A stretch of 64,000 nt of DNA. Source: Climacium dendroides. Taxonomy: Eukaryota > Streptophyta > Bryopsida > Hypnales > Climaciaceae. The notes below the pieces were generated by a model. The model worked only from the letters and a program-made list of their open reading frames with translations, was not told the origin of the DNA and did not search any database. The position numbers were made by a program, and so were the translations under genes. Below are positions 22,808 to 37,065 of the stretch, one piece after another; position 1 is the first letter of the stretch; every line of letters begins with the position of its first letter. Where the stretch lies: the NCBI GenBank assembly GCA_950106755.1, contig OX467082.1, positions 6,448,001-6,512,000 of the forward strand. Direction: 5' to 3'.

Positions 22808-25800
22808 ATGACGAAGGTAAATTTTCTCAATTAGAGTGTGTTTTTGTGTTTGCAAATTTGAATCGCATGTAGTTTGTAAGGGTTACCGTAATTTACCAAG
22901 GGTACTTACTAGAATTTGTGTGCAGGGAATGCATAGTGGGAAGCAACAATGGATACCGAAGCCAAACTTTGGGGCAGCTCACGTGTCTGCGTCCGACATC
23001 GCGGCTGGCTCCTCCCAGGCTTATGCACCCTTATCGCCTGAGGTTTCCAACAAGAAGCCAGCCGATTCTGGAAAGCATGACTCAGTTGTGGATCAGCTAG
23101 CAGAGTTGCGTTTGGAGCCTGCCCAGACAGATAGGTCAAAAGATGTGAGTGCAGAAAAGAAAGAACATCGACACAAAGGGGAGAAAGGAGACACCGCTAC
23201 ACCTAAGAAAGTTAAGGGGACGGTCGCTCAAGCCCAGCTGCGGGCTACTTTTTATCCAAAGTTCGAGAATGAAAAGTCTGATCAAGAGGTGACTACAATC
23301 ACGTAATTGGTTATCCAACCAACGAGATGCCATCATGCACCTAAACCTGGCTAAGCACGCGTGATTGTTGAGTGTTAGATTACATGATTTGAGTCTCTTT
23401 ATATTCTTTTCTTATTGTTTGTGCAGTCGAGTGAGACAGCTTGCTCGCTTTCATGAATGCAGTCGCTTGTTAACGCCAATGGAATTGTGTTTTTGTGCAG
23501 GTGAGAATGAGGATGCAGGAGGTGGTTGGTGCTGGGCATGGAGTCTTGGAGGTAATCTTCTTGTTATCTACTTAGATTTACTGAATGTCCTTTTGCCGAA
23601 CCGATGTTAGTTGGTGATCACAAAACCCTTCCACCTTGTTGCTTTGAACACTATTTTTGGGAGCTTTATGGAGGGTTAAATTGTGATCAGACTTTCTGGC
23701 AAACTGCTCACGTTTATCTCTTTGTGCAGGTCACCATGAAACATTCTGGTTCGTTGTTCCTTTATGCAGGTGACAATGGAGGAGCTTTCGCAAAAAACAG
23801 CTATGGAAATCTGTGAGTAAACTGTCTATGACGTGTCACTGTCTTTAACGTGGCGAGACTTTTATAGAAGGATAGCACATGCACTTGCATTTCAATCGTT
23901 GATACATCTTCGATCTCCAAGATGAGCCCGAATTTTTAAATTAGTTCAGAGATCCTCGATACCTGATGTGTCAAACATGTTGTTGACTTAGGTACACAGC
24001 AGTAGGTGTCTATGTCTTGGGAAGCTCTCTCCGGGAAGCATGGGGGGCACATGCAGGTCAAAAACAACGAGAGTTCAACACGTATCTCAAGGTTTGTTTA
24101 CATGTTTTGAATCACGTCCTGGCTATCAGAGGAGTGAGCTCAGTGCAATGCAGTTGACTATAGACTCGGATTTGGACTAATTTGGAAACAGTCACTCAAC
24201 TTATGCAATTACAAATTTGTTCCTGATCCTATTCCCCATAGCATGATCCTATACTTGTGATTCTTGACTTTTAAAGAAGACAATTAGATATGGCTTGAAG
24301 GTTCAACTTCACCTGGATGTAGATGTTGAATGCTTGAAATATCTTATATTGCAGGAGCATCGTATTTGCATTGGGATGGAGCTAGTAACTGCAGTGTTAG
24401 GGGATCATGGACAGCGCCCTTTGCATGATTATGGTATGTTTCTATTTTCAGCATCTCTATTTTCACTCTTTTTAATAAGATTTTGTAGCAATTGTAATTT
24501 TGTGTTGCTTTCTTATCAAGAGGTCAACGAGATTGCTGTTAGAGATTGTCGGCTAGTTCATCTAAGGTCAAATTGGTCATTGCCGTAGTGGTTCTGAGGC
24601 CATATTGCTATTGTGGGTGTGAGCAGTGGTGGTCACAGCAGTGACAAAATTGGACGGGCGCCCCCACTTCCAATCTACCCCTGATGTGATTGCTTTCTGT
24701 CATCAATGGCGACTGCCAACAAATCAATATTGGTTATTTTCCTCTAAGTAGGTTATCTTTCGCTGCATATTCCCTCCTTGTTTGGCATCTGCTCATGATT
24801 GTATCCTTCATAGGTGGAGGTTAATTGCAGATTGCACGACATGTTGATGTCCTCATTGGCTGACCATGTCTGCAATTTGCGTTGTGTCCATTTTTAATAT
24901 ACTCATGTTGAGGCAGTACACATCGTTTCAATTTAAATATGTTGAAAGGATTTACTTCTGTCTTGAAAGGTATTCAGACATGGTATGATGGCTAGATTCT
25001 GGTCTGTAGCTCAAATCTCTCTTTGCAATGCTGTTCACAGTTCGAGTATGCAAGTGAGAACCTGTGCAATCGTCGGTCCATGCTATATGGTGTTCTGTGG
25101 TTTGTATGGTGCAGAGATTCTGTCACCTCGTTCTTCACCGCCTATGATGCACTCTGTGAGGAAGGATTGGCAAGGAATGTTACGCATGTTTTGAATGACA
25201 TCGCCGATACTTATTTGCCAGGTGTGTACCTGACTGTTTTCTCGTTACATAACATTATTATCCAATGAAGATGGGGCGTCTTTGGTGAATATTGCAGTTG
25301 AGACAGGTGCAGCTTACTGGTCTCTATTTTCTTATGGTTATTAGTCTGACAACTTCAGAATTTCCTACCTCTAGTCAATTACTGCGGGGAATTACTTGAC
25401 TTGCTTAGTAATGTTATGTAGTCATGAAGTCTTTCCTTGCTAGCCCAGCATTGGTAACCACGTGGGTCGCTTGTTTTGAAACTCCTATCCTCATTTCCAG
25501 GTTAAGCACAATGATTTTGTATTTTTCTTATTTAGACTATTTAGACATGGCAATGATGTCACTTGTGGTATTCCAGCAACCAAGAGACATGAGGATATTC
25601 AAGGAGAGATCCTTGAAGGGCTTGTGGCACGTATCGTGGCTCCTGAGAGTGTAACAAACTTAAGAGAAACTCTTGTTCGGTTTCCACGTCCTCCATCCCC
25701 AGAAGGTAAGTTTATTTGATTCAATTGACTACATTCCTGACGCCTTATTATGACGTTTCTTTCATGTTAAAAAATGTGGTATTAGTAAGCAGGTGTCACC

Positions 25801-28800
25801 TACCTTCGGTAGCCACAAAAGAATAAACTGCAGCTATCAGATATCAAGGGATATTTTATTGGAATCGAGTCTATAAACGACATTTTGCAACGTCCTGCTC
25901 TAATAGCTTCCACTATGATTGATGCAACTCACAGATTCGTTCAATATCAGAGGTGAATTCCTGAAATTGTTGACTTCTGTGCAGCTTCTTTATATGGGCA
26001 AGGACTGCGTGAAATATGTTCGTCTAATCGAAGTAGTGCAAAAAAGGTACGTGGAAGCTGGCCTCAAAGTCTTTAGTACTGTGAGAGTAAGAACTGACTA
26101 CTAATCATGGATGGTCTTCTATCTTCACATGTTTTTTGTCCGTTTCATCACCAACATATAGATATTTCGGTTCATTCCCATGGCATCTATGTTTTGCTTC
26201 AGAGCTAATTGGGCATGTGGTCTTTGTTGCAGCAAGTCGAAGCCCTTCTGAAAGCTGTAGGCCAAGACTTCTGCTCTGATTTGACAGATTGGCTTGAGGA
26301 TAAAGTTGCAGAGCATGACAACGCAAAGAAGAATCCTTTGTACCCGATGTTAGAATCCTTTTTACACTCAACACCTGCAGATTATCCTACAAGGAAACTT
26401 CAAGTATATATCGCTCCCTTGTTTCTTTTTTGAAATAGTGCAATCAATAAAATCTCGTGCTTTGTTTATAATTCTTTCTCAACAGTACTGATCTTATGAG
26501 TGATTTCATCCTTTACAACTATTTTGTTCAAAGTTTTTGGGTTTTATCATCCATACCTTGACGTCTACTGATCACGTGATAAACTCTGTTTTTGAGTATT
26601 CAGTATACTACCGGCATGCTTATACTCATCATAAAATATTTCTCTGTTCAGGAGATGATTCAGGTGATTCATAAGTCAAAATTACCTGTTCGCTTCAAGT
26701 GCAACACAAATTCGTCCGGACAGGGTTCCGATGTCCTTGAAAATATTGTTTCGCAATTTAAGATGACAGTGCATGTCTACACTGATTCTGCATTCCGGCG
26801 GTACCAGAAAGAAATGAGGTATCGTACTGACATTCTTTGTTTTCAAGGTCGTTTTTCCACGTGGAAAATTTGCGGTTGGGTTTTCATGTTTGCGAGACAT
26901 ACGTGAGGGCCTGCTGGTGTTCATTGTGCCAAATAATTTTCTTAGTGTTACATCTTGTGACTTGTAGTAGAATAAGTATCAGTACACTACCCCCACGTCT
27001 GCTATTGAACATGGTCATTGTGTCAAACAGTTCTCAGCCCGTCTATATTTGTCAGAAGTTTTTTTTGGTAGCATTTCGGTTTTGTCTTTTCCTGCTCATA
27101 ATCTTAAAGGTGTTTGTGTTCTGCAGTAATCACCCAGGTCTATGGCCTTTGTACAGAGGTATGATCCGTTATTCTGAATTTTGCAGCACTTTAATTAGTA
27201 ACATTGAATATTGCTCTAATTGCTGTATGAAGAGAATTCACAGTGTACAAGGTGCGGTAGATGTAGGTTGAATCAAATGCGACGAGTATCCAGTCTTTTC
27301 TTCAGAGCAGAAGTTGAAGCGAGTGAGGGCTAGATACTCATGTAAGATTTTGATTCCTTTAATTTCATAATTACTAGAAAGACGCCGACTGCAGGATTTT
27401 TCGTGGATGTGCGTGTATTCAATGGCAGCGCTGTTCCAGCGACATTGGACTTGGATAGCCATGGAGAGGATACTGATGAGGAAAGAGGAGGTCGTGGTGA
27501 ATGTGGCCAAGATGATTCAGTCGATGAAACGCAAAACTTGATGTTGAAGTTGAAATTTCTGCCGTACAAGGTGATCTTTAAGACGTAACTACTAGTGTGT
27601 ATTCATAGAGATTCAAGTTCATGAACGTAAATTAGTTGTATGTTGCCCTTTTTAACGCTATTCCTTATCTCAGGGACTCTGATTGAGGAATACTATTTGC
27701 CAATGTTGAGTCTCTAATGTTCAGAGGACTTTTTTGTGGGGGTGGTTGATCATTTCAAGTTGGAGCCATAATTTGGTTTCTGTTCCATGCAGATCCGTAC
27801 ATTTCTTATACGTAATGGCATAGGACTTCTCTTTGATAAGGGCGCGGCGGATTACAAACAATACTTTACCAGGTGCATTGATATTTTCGTTTTCCATCAC
27901 TTGAACACCTTCGGAGGTGAAACCTCCTGGCGGTCGTACTTTGTTCTTCTAACTTGCCGTGTTAGTAATTCCGTTGATTATCTTCCAGGGACTTGCCGAA
28001 TGACATGGATTTTTAGGACGAATTAGCTTGGTATTTCTATAATTTTTTGGTTGCAGGAATCAAGTAATCATGAGGTCTGACGAAAATATTGATGCTGTCG
28101 CTCTGTTACAGACAAATGACAACATGGGGCACGTCACCGGAAAAACAGGAGGAGTTGACGAAGCTTCTAAATGAATGGTTAATCATCAACTGTGTATCTT
28201 TGTATTCAGTACAACAGGGTACAATAATCTTACAAACTGCCTATTGTGTCATTCGAAGGACTTCGTGGAATACAAAATGCAATTGGCATTTTGTGTCTTC
28301 CACAATTGACATTCAATTCTTATGCAATCCCAATCTAGTTTTGAAAAAAGGAAAACTCCTGGTGAATTGTTTCATTTAATATTCACGTCTTTACACGATA
28401 ATTGATTGAAAGATTGAAAAATATTGGTGAAGAAAAACTCTTGGTGAATTGTTTCATTTAATATTCATGGTTTTACATGATAATTGATTGAAAAATATTG
28501 GTGATTACATAGATATGTAGAAAACATTGATATGCACGTCTTTCATGTTGGAAAACACCCCATGAACTATTTAATGGAATAATTCACCGAAAATGGATTT
28601 TTTCTTTTTTGAAACAAAAATTTGGTATGCTTGATTGGGATAGTCTAAGAATTGAATGTTGATTATAGAAGACACAAAATTTCAATTGCATTCTATACTA
28701 TGCAAGACCCTATGAATGGCACAATAGGCATTTTGGAAGATTTTTGTACCTTGGTGTACTTTGAAGTCGATGAACTCAGGGCTTCTTTGATGTTTGGTCC

Positions 28801-31800
28801 CCACAAAGTTCTTGAATTGAGACTTCTTAAGACCATTCTAGCAATATCAAGTCTCCTTTGAGTCCAACTCTAGTTTTCATGTTGTGTTTTTCCCTTGACC
28901 TCCTATTAGTATTTATGGAATATATCCCATCATTGTAAACCATTTGTACTCCTAAAAACTCAATGTTTTAATCGATTCAAATGTTGGTGGCATAGAATAA
29001 GAAGTATTGAGGTTGGAAGATGACTATGAGTTCATCCAACATGCATTAAAAAGAAAGTGAATTATATCCCATGAGATTAGTTGAAACATTGAAAATTCAA
29101 AAGTATATTCAATTTCATAGTCTTTCTAAAGTAATGGAGTCATTTTTATTCCATCTTGGTATAGAAAGAAAAGAGAATTGAACAAAATAGATCATGAAAA
29201 TGCAATATGGCTTCATTTGATCATTCATGCTCAATTTGGTTTAATCTTTCTCTTTGGGTTTCAAGACAAATTAGGAACAACTTCAATACCTTAGGAGGGC
29301 TTTGAATTTAAATTTATGTTTAAATTTGCAAGGTTGCAATTAGTCTAATGGGGATATAATTAACTTTTGTTTCTCATGCTACTTTCAAAGTTGGATAAAG
29401 CCATGAGCAACTTTGAACTTTTGTATCTCTATTCAATGTCACCAATGTTTGAACATCGGGTTGGACGGGACCCAAACGATATCTTAAATACCGGGTGGTA
29501 TTCTCACATTCTTTTTAGTTGTGTTTAGAAAATCATGTGTTCAGAATATTTTTACATTAAACTATGAATCTTCTAGTCATAAATCTCATCATTAAATCAG
29601 CAATTGTCTACATACATGAGCGACGTTTGCCGAAATATCTGTAGGTCACTGTAAGATCTTCACGAAAACAGGCATTAGATGCCGCAAGTATACTTTGGTC
29701 AATGTATTGATAATAAAACAGCCCGTATCATTTTTTGAGATTTTGCGATGCTCTTTCTTTGCAGGGCTGGTTATATTAAAAAGAAATTGAACGGAAAACG
29801 GCTAAGCAGTAACACGTACTTAACTGAAGCAGAACCTTTCCTGAAGCAATTCGCTGGACGTAGTCTGAAGAATCAAAAGCTGGTTGGTGCAGCGGGAGTA
29901 GATATTGATGTCAGTGATTTCTTAGCAGCCCAGCATATCGATGAGGATGAGTATGTTTCGGAAGGTGAACATGTATCTGCTCCAACTGCACCCGCCCATC
30001 CTATTCCAGCCGTCAAAGCTCAAGGAATGCTCGTCTTTTTCCCTGGTACTCGCCACTTTCATTTGTTCTGTCCCTGTTTGCTGAGTCGGGAAGCAGTTCA
30101 ATTTTTTTTTTCCATTTTTTATATCAAGGCTTTGTGCAGTCCATCGTCTGAATGTGGTGAGCATCCTTCTCTTACTTTGTTTTGACCTTTAGCGCAATGG
30201 TTGATTCTCAGGGTTGCCTGGCTGTGCCAAGTCTGCACTCTGTAAAGTAATTATGACTTCGACGTTTGAACTTCCCATGCACAGCCTCATGGGCGACATG
30301 ATATCGGGTACGTTGCTCAGATTTTTTAATGAGAATGTGAAGACCAAAACTATTCTTGCGTGAATCCCTTGTAGTAAATAGCAATCTGCTTTGACATATT
30401 TAAGTTTGTTAGTATGTTTGCAGAATGAACACTGACATTGGTTCCCTCGTATTGGTTTTGTTTAGGAAAGTATTGGCTAAAGCTTAAAAATGAAAGGGTT
30501 AAGAAACCCCATCGGATTACTTTTGCTGATAAGAATGCACCAAACAAGGAGGTCTGGCAGACTGTAAGTTATTCAGCGCATGGATTCTTGGATATTTGTT
30601 CTTGCACACAAATACTTGGTGGGGATAAAAGATCTTCACGTGCTCTATTGCCATTGTTTTTATGGAGGGAAGATATTACACAAATATTTCTGATTCTGAT
30701 TTTCTTTAAATGGACATTGGCAGATTGAGAACATATGCACTGCCACAAAGGCAATTGGTGTACCCATTGTACCTGAATCAGAAGGTCTTTCTATCCCTCA
30801 GACAATTGAATCCTTTTTGTTGAGTTTTTATTATTCAGCTCAATCCTACGTCAGTTTTCTTCTTCAGTCTAGAGGAACTTTTGAGATCTAAAGTGCCTAT
30901 CGGTGGGAACTGAGCAGGTTCAGGGCTTAATCCATACTCGCTCGATGTACTGGCAATCTTTATGTATAGAGTCATACAGCGGACCAACCACCCGGTACAG
31001 ATTTCTGAAGACTGCAACTATCTCTGATCCTTTCCACTTCATGCTTGCTTGATTGTTGAATGTACCATTAGAACCATCATAAGTTCCTTACCTGTTGCTA
31101 TCTACAGGGAAAATTGGACAAGAATTCACCAAATCCTGGATATGTGTTGCTGATGTTTTACAATTTGTATGATGGCATGGTAAGAACTCTCAAAAAGCAT
31201 TGTAAGTTTCGTAATTAGATGTTAACTTTCTGAATAATATAGTCTCGGGACAAAACTGCTCTTCGGGACCGTTGACGCATGTTCTTCACAATATGTTTCA
31301 TTAGCTTCCTTGACCAACATGACCTTCTGATGGTTCTCATTCACGTGGTTTATATTTCGCATGTCCACCCGGAAGTAATACTTTGTTCGTGTAGTAAGTA
31401 TGTTGGAAGGATGATATTAAGTAGCACTGAGCTGAAGCAGCACGTAGCAATGCGAAGCAATTTGGGGAAGTCCATATGTGCCGACAGTTCATGAATGCTT
31501 TGCAGTAGATGACCAATCGCTCTGTTGTTACCAAGCTAGTGACTCGGGTGGCCTTGTTCAGGACCGCAAGGAGTTTGAAGAGGAACTGGAACATCAATTT
31601 GGTCGAATCTTGAAAATGCCAGTGCTTAAAAAGAACAGGTCAGTTGAGATGGTGTAGATGGAAGCACGAATGGGATTCCATTATCTTTACGTGTGGTGTC
31701 CTCACTGTGTTTTCAGGACTAGCTAGGCTGTAGAGTAGCCATTCTGCATCCATTTGTTTGCAGATCAGTAAGTTTCAATTAAATTCATGACCTTTTTGTT

Positions 31801-33534
31801 GATTTGAAGTGGGTGATAGAGTGATAGTCTTGAGTGTTGAGGGTTCCATAAATATCTTCGTAACTTCTTTTGGTCCCTGGTTTAAAGACCGGTTTACAAT
31901 ATTAAAGTACAAATATGGCAGGAAATCAATGCCTACTGCTGTGAAGAACGTCATTGAAGAGGGTCTAGACCTTTACACACGGCACACAAATATGCATGGA
32001 AGGTAAGAATGACCTCTGAGTTTCTTATTTAGGACTGTGTTGCTGTATGAGTGCTTATCAGTGTGTCATAAGTTGCAAATACGTTGTATATTGCCATAAT
32101 TATCATTAAGAAATACAATTGGACATGATCTCGTGATGGTTGCACAATTTTACTAGCGCACAATTTTACTAGCTGATCCCTTTGGTTTGTTGTGATCTTG
32201 AGTCGTTCAATTCATACACGGCACTTGCACTCAGATTTAGAATTGAATTCTTAGCTAAGAAATACCTGTTGCGTTTTTGCAGGCTAGAGAGTCTCCATGG
32301 CTCCCTTAAAGATGAATGGATGAGATGGGAAAAGAACCTCAAGGAAACGCTGTTAACGCATAAGGAGTATCTTCTCGAAGTTCAGGTAGTTCTTTCTAAT
32401 GGGTGTTAAGCTGTGCTGATTTTTCTTTTTTCTGGTCATTTCAACTTTAGAATTTTATGAAGAACACCATCCACAACGCTAAGTATATCTCGCCATCACT
32501 TTCAAAATTTACATTTCTCTGCTTTGTGATAGGTACCCTTTCAAACGGTAGTCGAAGTTGTGCAGCAGCAACTGACAGCCATTGCTAGTGGTGACTTCAC
32601 TATGCATGTTCCAACGGTCAAGGAGGAACGATCATTCAAAACATTCAGATTTGTTGCTGTGGCCCTAAATAGTGACCAAGTTTTGGACGTTCTGCAAGAG
32701 GTGTGTCTTCAGTGGATTTGTTGGCGTGCCACTGGCTTTTTGTTTTTTCGCAATCTGAATGGTTCTGTAGATTTATTTGTTGGTTTGAGGATTTCACAAT
32801 CTGGATTATTAAATGTTTTTGTGTAAATATGAAAGGGGACCACCACCTCAACCTGAGTAAGTAGCGAGGACGGATAAACGCGAATCACAATATAATATTG
32901 GCCTGATTTAACATCTCTACAGGTGAGGGTGCAAAATCCTCAAGTGGAAGCCGTGCTGCCGATGAAGCTCTTGAAAGAGTCTTTAGGTTCAGCACACATT
33001 ACATTGGCACATAAAGCTTCTCATGGAGCAGCTGCGTTGGCAGCGTATGCTCCTTTGCGTGGTACTGAAACTCAACTGCAGTTAACTGCTCTCCTCTTCT
33101 CCGAGAAGTTGGCTGCTCTGGAAGTCCAGCTTCCACCCGGTTCAGTATCTTCAAAGAACGAGTGGCCTCATTTAACGGTACTGAAATATTCAACTCTAGC
33201 TAGCCGACGTGGTCCTCGTGTACTACGTAGGTCGCTCCCTGATTGCGAAGCTTCTTAATTCACTGGAATGTATCTGATTGCGACTGCAGATTACAAGCCT
33301 GTGAGTCACGGGGGCTGACGAATCGATTCCAAATGTAGATTTCCTATGCAATTACAGTCTATTGAATTCCAAGTCTTGAATTGCCAACGCCTATCGTTTT
33401 TGCAGGTCTGGACTGGTCCTGGAATGCAAGCTAAGGTCGCAAACATGCTGCCACAGTTGGTGGCAACCGGTGAAGCTACACGTGTCGATTTAGAAGAACC
33501 AGTCACCTTAACTGGACTGATCAACTTCTACTGA
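22808..33534 (+). CDS. RNL: Plant tRNA ligase (ligase-kinase-cyclic phosphodiesterase), complete
   Basis: This trifunctional enzyme heals and seals tRNA exon halves and the IRE1-cut bZIP mRNA. Exons: 22808-22816, 22926-23288, 23501-23551, 23730-23812, 23992-24091, 24355-24433, 24627-24747, 25115-25221, 25577-25705, 25985-26046, 26233-26403, 26652-26818, 27127-27158, 27395-27570, 27793-27872, 28112-28177, 29765-30045, 30212-30307, 30466-30563, 30724-30784, 30918-30994, 31108-31179, 31562-31638, 31922-32002, 32283-32385, 32533-32700, 32923-33177 and 33406-33534. They give 1097 residues (the Arabidopsis enzyme is about 1100), with all junctions in frame. Ligase: QLRATFYPKFENEKSDQE and motif I KHSG (K145, the predicted adenylated lysine). 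Kinase P-loop: GLPGCAKS, 693-700. Phosphodiesterase: HITL (H995) and HLTV (H1053), the second split by the last intron. The start is the ATG of a 9-base exon; the ATG at 22929 is an alternative. Confidence 0.96.
28178..29764 (+). other. Enlarged intron 16 of RNL with repeat DNA
   Basis: At 1587 bp this intron is much longer than the gene's other introns, mostly 80-450 bp. It is AT-rich and contains an 82-bp degenerate tandem duplication (GGTGAATTGTTTCATTTAAT at 28361 and 28443). A block near 28575 resembles one near 20785, and part recalls 49840-50000 in reverse. This points to old repeat insertions inside the intron. The splice sites are intact. Confidence 0.7.
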
Positions 33535-34285
33535 AAATCTGAAGGTAATTTAGCAATGCTGTGAATTTGGGGGTCGTTGTATAGTTTCAAGAAGGTTTCC
33601 TTGCACTGCTGTATTGGCAAGAGTGACATTAAAATTGATGATTGAAAACCTTTCCAAGTCTTTGTACCATGAACTTCCAAGCTGTTTCTATAATCAGCTG
33701 AACGTGAAACTGGGAGAAGCAGTCAGGTTTTAGTTGCGGAATCCATTTAGCAGGAGCAAGCCTATGTAATTTTGTAGGATTTAGTGCCACTTTCTTGATT
33801 TGAGAAACAGGATATTTTGCGACGAAGCATCTGATATATGTTTTTACATGTCAATGCCCTCTTAAGCTTGCTTTTTCACCAACATGTAAGGAGCATAGCA
33901 CTACTCATAGTATTTCAACTCTTGCAATTCTTAGCAATTTTCGAGTCTAGATATATTGAACTTTTTTTCTCATTACAAGGCATCACGTTTCGTGAGATTT
34001 GTTGTTCATTTATTACAACCAGATCCTTAGTGTAGTGATTGCATTTGTGTAATCTGAGGGTGCACTTTTTGTAGAGATCACTCCACTTCTGATATCGACG
34101 TAAAGCTACTCTTCGTATGACTCGATGCTACCACTATGTTGACACCGATGAACAAAACTGACTACTTCAGCCTAAAATCTAGTCTAGCTTTTCTTCAAGC
34201 ATTGCCATTCTTAGCTGTCAAGAGTCGAGCAGAGGAAAGGTAGCCTGCTCTTAAAGCGACCTTAAAGCGACCTTTTGAAGAGCGG
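33535..34285 (+). other. RNL 3' UTR and downstream flank
   Basis: The DNA after the stop is less AT-rich than the later spacer and probably holds the 3' UTR, but no clear polyadenylation signal can be chosen. A 65-codon frame at 33838-34035 has no recognisable motif. A 12-base direct repeat, CTTAAAGCGACC, occurs near 34250. Confidence 0.4.
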
Positions 34286-36150
34286 ATTGCAATTTGGGGG
34301 AAGCCAAACTCCTTGAAACAATTTGCAGTAAATTTTTATCGGATGAGAAATGGAATTGGCATTCAACACAAGTCATTTTATATTTTTTGGATCTTTGTGG
34401 AATTAGTTACAAATTTTAGAAGTTAAAATGCAGTACACTTTTATTAGAGCAAATGTATGTTTGTGATAGTGGTCACTTTTAGAACAAGGTCGCTTTTAGA
34501 GAACCCTACATAGATGACCTAGATGCTAGTCTTTCTTACTTCTTAGCTAATCCATCTCAATTTTGACAGTCAATTTACAAGTTATCATGTCCCAACTTGC
34601 AAGTCAAGTAAGATTGAGTGATTTTGGTACTAAATGAAATTTTCTTCATTTTTTTCTTAAGAAATTTACAATAATTTCAAATTTTTCTAAAAAATGGTTG
34701 AAAATTTTACAATTTGTAGTGAACATGTGATTTCTTCTTTAAAAAATAAATATGAAGTTTTTCATTCATATCTAGTTGGAAAATTGCAACAAATAGAATA
34801 ATAGACACGAAGGTACATAGAATTTAGTAGTACTAGATTTGTCCTTACAAGGTTAATGTAGGAAGTGGGGTATTTGCAAAGTTTATTGGGGAAAAAACTC
34901 TTGCCACGTAAATGCTTATTATTTATTTTCAATGATAAAATTAAAAAAATTTGAATTCATATTTGGAAAATGTAACCCCAAACTAATTAATAAAGGTCAT
35001 TAGAAGGAGGGCAATTTGTTCCAAATGTCTCTTTAGCCACATTTAGGTGGATCTTTGGAAAGTTCTATAAGTTATGAATTACATCCAATTTGCTTTTATT
35101 TTACAAAATTCAACTTCATTATTTTAGTTTAGAAAGAAATTCAAAAGTGGAGGTTTATTGCTAGATAGGTGGAGTATTAGTAATTCATACACACAAATCT
35201 TAGAACTTTCATAATATATAGATTAGGTAAGTGAAAGTGTCTGTTTTCCAATGCCTTGAAATGTTGGACTTAAAATTAAATGATTTGGGTTGCAATTGAG
35301 CTTAAAATGGGTATACATAAATTGTAATGCAATAGTTTTTTTAGCATGCTTAATTGATTAATAGGTGCTTAGGAGGTATACCAATAGGATTAAGCTTGTG
35401 CAACATCCTTTGATTTATTAGTAGGCAAGGTGATGAAATTTGGATGACAATGCCACTCTTTGAGATAATATGAAAATATTGGAAACCACATCATATTGAC
35501 TTTATCTAAAGCAATATGAACTACCATATTAAGGTAGTGTATTCTGCAAATTCACATAAATCCCATATTTATTTTTCTATTAGTACAAGTTATTGTTATT
35601 ACTATATGGTGCATTGATTTAATGACTTAACTAAATAGATAATTTATTTTTGAATTTCCATTATGTTCATCCATGTCATGGGTATGAGAACCTAAATTCT
35701 AATCATGTAGATGATACAAGCTAATAATAAAAACAACTTGAAGAACAAGTAGTTATTTTTTTCCATATGTTCTTCATTAAATTCATAGCAGAAGTTCTTG
35801 CCTTGCAACTATTGCACCACATCTTTCCGCTGTACTTCTTATAAATAAAACACTTTTTGTTTGTATACGAACACCAAATCCCTCATACATGTCCCATTTC
35901 CTCATGCATAGATTGTATTGTACACAAGTCAAAATGACAAATTTCAGGAGATTGTATTGAACACAAGTTGTGTGTGCACTTGACCATCACAATTTGGGGG
36001 CTATGGAACACACCATTTGAAATATACATCTTCTTCATGAAACCTTTGAAAAAAAAAACTTATGTTGAATGGTATGTACTCTTATAAAAATAAAATATGA
36101 ATCCATAATCTTAGTATATTATATGGTGAAGCAGTACCTCTAATATCAAG
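34286..36150. other. AT-rich spacer with a fragment of the ~300-bp element
   Basis: Bases 34290-34435 match the middle of the elements at 47905 and 62095 (AGTAAATTTTTATC, GGAATTGGCATTCAACACAA, TTTGTGGAATTAGTTAC), but the hairpin end is missing. A short relative lies near 35045-35080. The rest is AT-rich with no coding region seen. Confidence 0.6.
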
Positions 36151-37065
36151 GTCTAGTATCAATGATTTAACATAGTCCTCCGCACCATTACTTCGACAAT
36201 CCTAACAGAATCAATACGCCCCTAACGCACTTGAGCAATTGGAACACCGGAACAGACTTTCTGCAGACTAAAGCCTAGCCAGTCGAAATTTTTCTCTTGA
36301 CGTGAGCTCATCAAGCTGTGGTATGACTGGCCATTCAGCAACTCGTGTTGAAAAAATGCATTCTTAGAGCATCGCTACAACAGACTATCTAAGCTACTCA
36401 ATGTTCCAATTCAAGGCCTGGCCAGCCCACATTGGCACAACAGCACCTGGCCTAAACCTATACTCTGTAGGCACATGCCATCTTTTTCTGATCAAGGTCG
36501 TTGTATTGAAGTTTCTTGGTATGTGGTGTTCATTTTTATGAGTGTTAAAATTAAGTGGGAGAATTTTTCAACTTCAATTTACAACTTACAATAAAAATTA
36601 GCAGCGAAAACACGATGTCATTTTCTGACCCTGCAAGATTAGACTCAGTGCTCCTCATATTGACTGTGGTAACCAACAATTTACTCCTACATAAGACGTC
36701 ACTGGGAATTGCGTCATTGGGCACTGAACTACAAGTGTAAGAAAAGTAAGAAAAGTTGTCCTAGCAAAGAATCAAACACATCAATCGTTACTGTAATATC
36801 TATAGTTCTAATTTTCATTTCTATTTAAATATATAATGTGAAAAAAGCTGCACTGAAGACACAAGGACTGCAAGAATTGGAATGTCAAAGCCAAGTTATA
36901 ACGACTTAATCCAGAAGAGTCCGAATGGTCAGAAGTGTCCACTTAATTATCTGAAGGATTGAGGAATAAATCTCACCCAGAATTTGTCCTTTCTCTGATC
37001 AAGATGCCATATCAACTTACGGCACAAAGATGCGGCACAAAGTCATGCAATAGGTAGTTAGGTAC

